Positions 59,095 through 64,000 of a stretch of DNA of 64,000 nucleotides are shown one piece after another. The position numbers were made by a program, and so were the translations under genes. Source of the stretch: Opitutia bacterium. GTDB lineage: Bacteria; Verrucomicrobiota; Verrucomicrobiia; Opitutales; UBA953. How positions within the stretch are numbered: the first letter of the stretch is position 1; each line of letters opens with the position of its first letter. The DNA is taken from the NCBI GenBank assembly GCA_947470855.1, contig CANIUQ010000003.1:1-64000 (forward strand). The letters are read 5' to 3'. Below the pieces are notes generated by a model, which saw only the letters and a list, made by a program, of their open reading frames with translations, ran no database searches and was not told the origin of the DNA.

Positions 59095-59886
59095 GTGGAC
59101 AAGTTAACGGAAATCATGAATGCCAAACGTAAGGAAATAGCCCCTTACGCTCGTCTGGTTACAGAAGCCGAGCTCGCCGTCTTCGCCCAGCACACCCTGC
59201 CCCCAGGTTTTCGAGCCTCTTTAGTCAACCCCCATCGTCTCACGATTATTGCGGAGGTTAAACGAGCCTCTCCCAGTGTGGGAGATATCGCCCAATCCAT
59301 CAATGCGGTCGAACAGGCTCGCCTCTATGCGGATGCTGGTGCCGACTGTCTTTCCGTGTTAACGGAGTCCCGGTATTTCAAAGGTCACCTGCAAGATTTA
59401 ATTACCGTCGTCCAGGATCAAGCTCGTCGCTCCAAGCCCCTGCCCTGCATTCGCAAAGACTTCATGGTACACCCGTACCAAGTCTTTGAGGCTGCTCAAG
59501 CGGGAGCTCGCTGTATTCTCATCATCGTGCGCGGATTAACGGATGACGAAATTCGCCCGCTGCACCACGCTGCGCAAATTGCTGGGTTGGATGTTTTATT
59601 CGAAGTTCACGATGAAGCTGAATTGGAACGTGCATTGAAGCATAACCCTACGATGGTTGGAGTAAATAACCGCAATCTTTCGACTTTCCAAATCGATCTT
59701 TCTTTCGCCGAACGCGTGCTTCCGCAAATGCCTTCCCACATTTTAAAAGTAGCAGAAAGTGGTATTAAGACCGTGGACGATGCTCGACGCATGCGTCAAG
59801 CAGGAGCTCAAGCCTTGCTCGTCGGGGAATCGCTTATGCGATCCCCAAATCCTCAAGCACTTTTATCTGCTTTTCGAGAAGTATGA
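59095..59886 (+). CDS. trpC: Indole-3-glycerol phosphate synthase
   Basis: IIAEVKRASPSVG, VLTESRYFKGHLQDL, CIRKDFMVHPYQ, VGVNNRNLSTF; GTG start. Confidence 0.96.
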   Translation: MDKLTEIMNAKRKEIAPYARLVTEAELAVFAQHTLPPGFRASLVNPHRLTIIAEVKRASPSVGDIAQSINAVEQARLYADAGADCLSVLTESRYFKGHLQDLITVVQDQARRSKPLPCIRKDFMVHPYQVFEAAQAGARCILIIVRGLTDDEIRPLHHAAQIAGLDVLFEVHDEAELERALKHNPTMVGVNNRNLSTFQIDLSFAERVLPQMPSHILKVAESGIKTVDDARRMRQAGAQALLVGESLMRSPNPQALLSAFREV

Positions 59887-60716
59887 ACGACGGCCCCTTG
59901 TCGCTCTCGGAGACTCGCGAGTTGCTCGCACGTCTTTCGCACATGCCCAAAAAATGGTTAGGGCAAAACTTTTTAGTCGATGGCAATATCGTTCGTAAAT
60001 CTCTCGAGTTAGGTGAAGTAAAACCGGGAGACGTTGTGGTCGAAATTGGTCCGGGGTTAGGAACACTGAGTCGCACACTTTTGGGAGCAGGGGCTGATTT
60101 ACATGCCGTTGAAGCCGACTCCACCATGGTCTATCATTTGCAAAGTTCACTCCAGTCACGTTGGCCTCAAAGCTTTCATTTAATGGAGGGTGACGCTGTT
60201 GAACACCCCTTAGCCGATTTAGTAAATCCCCCCGAAGGAACCTTTAAGGTTATCGCCAATTTACCTTACGCCATCTCCACTCCTTGGATTGAAGCCATTT
60301 GTCAGGGGCCACTTCCATCGGTGATGGTTTTGATGTTACAACGAGAAGCTGCCGAGAGGTTAACCGCTGAAGTAGGAACCAAGCATTGGTCAGCTGTTAC
60401 CGCACAAGTGCAACTGGCGTTCGAAAAAGTAAAAGTTCACCCCGTACCTGCTCAATCATTCAATCCTCCTCCACGGGTTGATTCCTGTCTTTTGGTTTTG
60501 AAAAAACGACCCGATGCACAGCGACTCAGTCAACGTGCTCGAGAAGTTGCTCGAGGGCTTTTCACCCAACGCAGAAAGCAAGTTGGGTCGTCAGCAAAAA
60601 AGTTGTTTCTGGGTGCATCCGATGTCACAGATTGGCTAAATAACCTGCCAAACTATGGTTTAACGACACAAGCTCGCCCCGAGGACATTCCTGCCGAAGC
60701 CTGGCTTAACCTTTAA
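59883..60716 (+). CDS. rsmA: 16S rRNA dimethyladenosine transferase
   Basis: KKWLGQNFLVDGNIVRK, VVEIGPGLGTLSRTLL, VIANLPYAISTPWI. Confidence 0.95.
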   Translation: MNDGPLSLSETRELLARLSHMPKKWLGQNFLVDGNIVRKSLELGEVKPGDVVVEIGPGLGTLSRTLLGAGADLHAVEADSTMVYHLQSSLQSRWPQSFHLMEGDAVEHPLADLVNPPEGTFKVIANLPYAISTPWIEAICQGPLPSVMVLMLQREAAERLTAEVGTKHWSAVTAQVQLAFEKVKVHPVPAQSFNPPPRVDSCLLVLKKRPDAQRLSQRAREVARGLFTQRRKQVGSSAKKLFLGASDVTDWLNNLPNYGLTTQARPEDIPAEAWLNL

Positions 60717-60763
60717 ATCCACGTTGGATTGCCTTTCGGCAAATCTCTGCTCTTTGTCTGCCT

Positions 60764-62143
60764 ATGTCTGTTAAAGTAGGATTAGTTTCCCTCGGTTGTG
60801 CTAAAAATCTCATCGATTCTGAGATCATGATTGGCCATCTCGCCAAGGCGGGGATGTCCATGACCAGTAATGCTGCGGAGGCCGACGTCGTCATTGTTAA
60901 TACCTGCTCATTTATCGATGCCTCTAAGCATGAAGCGCTAGAAGCCATTTACGAAATGAGTGATGGCAAAGCGAAGGCACGAAAGAAAAACCAAAAACTT
61001 ATCGTCGCGGGATGCATGTCGCAAAGGTATCAAGGAGCCCTTCCCGTGGTCGAAGGAGTCAAGGGTCGAGTCGAGCTACCCAAAGTTGATGCCTTTATTG
61101 GTTTAGACCAGGTAACCAACATTGTTCCCGTTATCGAAAAAGTGATGGGCGGTTCCGCTGGTCGTACCGAGTTTGTCGCCAAAACGACAACGTTTATTCC
61201 TGATTACGATACACCACGTTTTCGTTTAACCCCAAAACATTCCGCCTACATCAAAATTGCTGAAGGTTGTAATCACCCTTGTACCTTTTGCATCATCCCT
61301 CGCATTCGCGGTCGCCACCGTAGTCGTACCATTGACTCTGTGGTCAAAGAAGCTCAGCAACTGGTTAAAGAAGGGGTTAAAGAAATTAACCTCATTTCTC
61401 AGGATACTACCTATTTCGGCATGGATCGCTGGACCGATGAACGTCCTAATCCTCGCAGTAAAGTCGACTCATCTAAAGGCGAATCGTTGGCCTCCCTCTT
61501 ACGTGAGTTAGATAAAATCGAAGGCGATTTCTGGATACGTTTACTTTATACACACCCAGCACACTGGAGCGATGAGTTGATTGAAACCATTGCACAATCA
61601 CGTCACATCGCTCGCTATGTTGATATACCTCTGCAGCATATTTCGAATAAGATGCTGACGGCGATGCAGCGTGAAACCAGTGGTGACTATATTCGCGACC
61701 TGATTACCCGCATGCGTCGTGGCGTTCCCGATATGGTGATTCGAACGACTTTCATCGTCGGTTTCCCGGGGGAAACCGAGGAAGACTTTAATGAACTCTT
61801 GAACTTCTTAGAAAATACCCGCTTCGATCGAGTTGGTATTTTCAAGTATTCCAAAGAGGAAGGCACTAAGGCAGCCAAGATGGAAGGTCATCTTTCTGAT
61901 GAAGTTAAAACCGATCGTCACGCACGGGCGATGCTTTTACTGCAACGTCTGTCTAAAGAACGTGGCAAGCGTTTCATCGGTCGTAAGCTACGCGTGCTCA
62001 TTGAAAACCCTGGAGTGGGACGAAGCGAAGGTGACGCCATGGATATCGACGGCGTGGTTAAAGTGCCTACCCAATATCCTGTAGGACAATTTGCCGATGT
62101 TGTCATTACAGGCGCGGAAGAGTACGACTTACTTGCCAAATAA
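60764..62143 (+). CDS. rimO: Ribosomal protein S12 methylthiotransferase RimO
   Basis: VSLGCAKNLIDSEIM, NTCSFIDASKHEALEAI, EGCNHPCTFCIIPRIRGRHRSR. Confidence 0.96.
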   Translation: MSVKVGLVSLGCAKNLIDSEIMIGHLAKAGMSMTSNAAEADVVIVNTCSFIDASKHEALEAIYEMSDGKAKARKKNQKLIVAGCMSQRYQGALPVVEGVKGRVELPKVDAFIGLDQVTNIVPVIEKVMGGSAGRTEFVAKTTTFIPDYDTPRFRLTPKHSAYIKIAEGCNHPCTFCIIPRIRGRHRSRTIDSVVKEAQQLVKEGVKEINLISQDTTYFGMDRWTDERPNPRSKVDSSKGESLASLLRELDKIEGDFWIRLLYTHPAHWSDELIETIAQSRHIARYVDIPLQHISNKMLTAMQRETSGDYIRDLITRMRRGVPDMVIRTTFIVGFPGETEEDFNELLNFLENTRFDRVGIFKYSKEEGTKAAKMEGHLSDEVKTDRHARAMLLLQRLSKERGKRFIGRKLRVLIENPGVGRSEGDAMDIDGVVKVPTQYPVGQFADVVITGAEEYDLLAK

Positions 62144-62151
62144 ACGGAGAC

Positions 62152-64000
62152 TCACTCGCGTTCTGGCGTAAAGTCAGCTGGCTCCGATAAAGCAGCAGAG
62201 TCACTCAGTCTAATTAATGAATCCAAGGAACTGAAGTGACGTGTCCAGTCGGTCATATCAGGAATATCGCCGACCACCGTCGAAAACAGCTCACGTTTCT
62301 CTTGTTTTAAATCTTCAATACGCTCCTCCACGGTTCCGGGAGCAATCATACGATAAATTAAGACAGGGTTTTTTTGTCCAATACGATGCACCCGATCCAC
62401 CGCTTGTGCTTCAACGGCGGGATTCCACCACGGATCCATCAAGAAAACATATTCGGCTGTATTGAGGGTAATACCCGTGCCACCAGCCTTTAATGAAGCG
62501 AGAAACACCGCTGGGCCTTTTGTTTCCTTGAATTGCTCGACAGGGGTTGAGCGATCTTTGGTTTCCCCCGTTAATTCAAAGATGGGAAGATTGGGTAAAT
62601 CTTTGTGGATGGCCGACTTCACCCGATCGAGTAGTGAAACAAACTGGGAAAAAATAACGGCTTTGGAATCGTTCGCTGCTATCTCAGAAAGTTTGGAAAC
62701 CAGAAGAGTCACTTTTCCTGAATGAAGACTCGGGGAGTGTTCGTTTTCAGGAAGCAGACCAGGGTCACAACAAACTTGTCGAAGACGCATTAAAAGCGTG
62801 AGAACCGAAGCTGCATCGCGCGACAGTAATGAAGCGAGTTCCCCGGAAAGCCCACTCCCCTGCGACAAATGCTGATAAAGAGCTCGTTGCTCGACCGTCA
62901 AAGGACACGGCAAGACGACCTCCATCTTAGGCGGAATATCGGAAGCCACATGTCGCTTTAATCGTCTTAAAATAAACGGCGAAACTTGACGGCGCACTTT
63001 CACTAAAGCGGTGGCCGAATCGCGCAGCATGATGCGCTCGAAGTGTGCACGTTTACCCAAGAGACCTGGCATCAAAAAACGAAAAATCGTCCATAAATCC
63101 GTCGGTCGATTCTCTAAGGGTGTCCCCGTGATGGCGAGACGGTGCTGTGCTTGAACACTTAAGCATGTTTGAGTCGTTTTAGCCTCAGGATTTTTAATCG
63201 CTTGGGCTTCATCTAAAACAATGTAGCCGAATTTTGTTTTACCGAGAAGGTCGGCATGACGGCGAAGTTGCGTGTAACTTGAAATCCACAACTTGGGCTC
63301 AGGGTTTTTTGTAAAATCGTTCTCCGCCGTCAAAACGGAAGCCTGCAACTCAGGGTGAAAACGTTTTATTTCCCCAAGCCACACGGGAATGACACTGGCA
63401 GGACATACAATGATGGATCGCTCTTCCAGCGGACGTGAAGCTAAGAGTGCCAAAACTTGTACAGTTTTTCCTAACCCCATTTCATCGGCCAATAGGGGGT
63501 GTGAACCTAAATCACAGAGACGCGCCAACCATGCGACACCTTTAGCCTGATAGGGTCGAAGATGTGCAGGCAGACCCTCTGGAGGTGGAGGCTCTTGCAG
63601 TAGGCTATCTTTCCAAGCTTTTAACTCATCATTGAGTTTAAGTGAGCCTACGGCGGCGTGATCAAAGAGCGAAAGTAACAAGTAGCGAGGAATCTCACCC
63701 TCCTTCGCTTTCCAATCCTCCGAAAAATCGGCTACCGCCGCGTTGTAGGCCACGACTCCCTTACCGGGAAGAATCACCGGACGTCCACCCGCCTTTAATA
63801 ACAGTTTTTGTTCATGCTCCTGCAGAGGATGTGAACCGGCACGCAGATTCCAATTAAGGCGAAACGATTTCTTATCCTCGGTTGATTCAACCTGAGCCTC
63901 TACAGCCACTTGCAATTGTTCATTTTTAAAAATAGTAAGAACCTCTTCACCAGATAGACGAAAACGCTTACGCCATTCATTAAGATCTTCGCGAACAAAC
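62152..64000 (-). CDS. SNF2-family DEAD/DEAH helicase, N-terminus beyond the right edge
   Basis: LADEMGLGKTVQVLALL, VLDEAQAIKN, LTGTP-like ITGTPLENRPTDLW, LKAGGTGITLN, DPWWNPAVEAQAVDRVHRIGQ; frame stays open to 64000. Confidence 0.93.
   Translation of the reverse strand, partial: FVREDLNEWRKRFRLSGEEVLTIFKNEQLQVAVEAQVESTEDKKSFRLNWNLRAGSHPLQEHEQKLLLKAGGRPVILPGKGVVAYNAAVADFSEDWKAKEGEIPRYLLLSLFDHAAVGSLKLNDELKAWKDSLLQEPPPPEGLPAHLRPYQAKGVAWLARLCDLGSHPLLADEMGLGKTVQVLALLASRPLEERSIIVCPASVIPVWLGEIKRFHPELQASVLTAENDFTKNPEPKLWISSYTQLRRHADLLGKTKFGYIVLDEAQAIKNPEAKTTQTCLSVQAQHRLAITGTPLENRPTDLWTIFRFLMPGLLGKRAHFERIMLRDSATALVKVRRQVSPFILRRLKRHVASDIPPKMEVVLPCPLTVEQRALYQHLSQGSGLSGELASLLSRDAASVLTLLMRLRQVCCDPGLLPENEHSPSLHSGKVTLLVSKLSEIAANDSKAVIFSQFVSLLDRVKSAIHKDLPNLPIFELTGETKDRSTPVEQFKETKGPAVFLASLKAGGTGITLNTAEYVFLMDPWWNPAVEAQAVDRVHRIGQKNPVLIYRMIAPGTVEERIEDLKQEKRELFSTVVGDIPDMTDWTRHFSSLDSLIRLSDSAALSEPADFTPERE

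Overview
A gene-dense bacterial chromosomal window of about 60 protein genes, mostly housekeeping. It encodes cell-wall and shape functions (glmM, a GlmU-like acyltransferase, glmS, mrdA-mreD-mreC-mreB, uppP, murJ, an amidase and an L,D-transpeptidase), translation and replication or repair genes (hisS, metG, dtd, rsmA, rimO, mutS, recR, topB, an Rsm22-like protein), dispersed biosynthesis genes (asd, trpB, trpC, hisF, hisC, nadB, panD, a panE-like gene, ribE) and two adjacent tRNA-Lys genes. Gene content, including a Minf_1886-type protein, suggests Verrucomicrobiota or a relative; this is inference. The strongest non-coding signal is a 28-bp dif/Xer-like site at 23203-23230. It lies in the longest gene-free gap (about 380 bp), is overlapped by a perfect 10-bp inverted repeat, and sits near an apparent switch in strand G/C composition, so the window may span the replication terminus. 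Other leads are: (i) intergenic TGCAAA repeat modules around the Uup-type ABC-F gene, in which two copies carry different 5-bp hairpin stems that each keep perfect pairing between conserved flanks; (ii) a HAD phosphatase fused to a DUF721/DciA-like C-terminus; (iii) five convergent gene pairs whose stop codons interlock in 4-bp overlaps; (iv) a PIN/AbrB-type toxin-antitoxin pair cut by the left edge, with the toxin absent from the ORF track; (v) apparent scarcity of Shine-Dalgarno sequences. All homology calls are from reading motifs by eye; no search was run.
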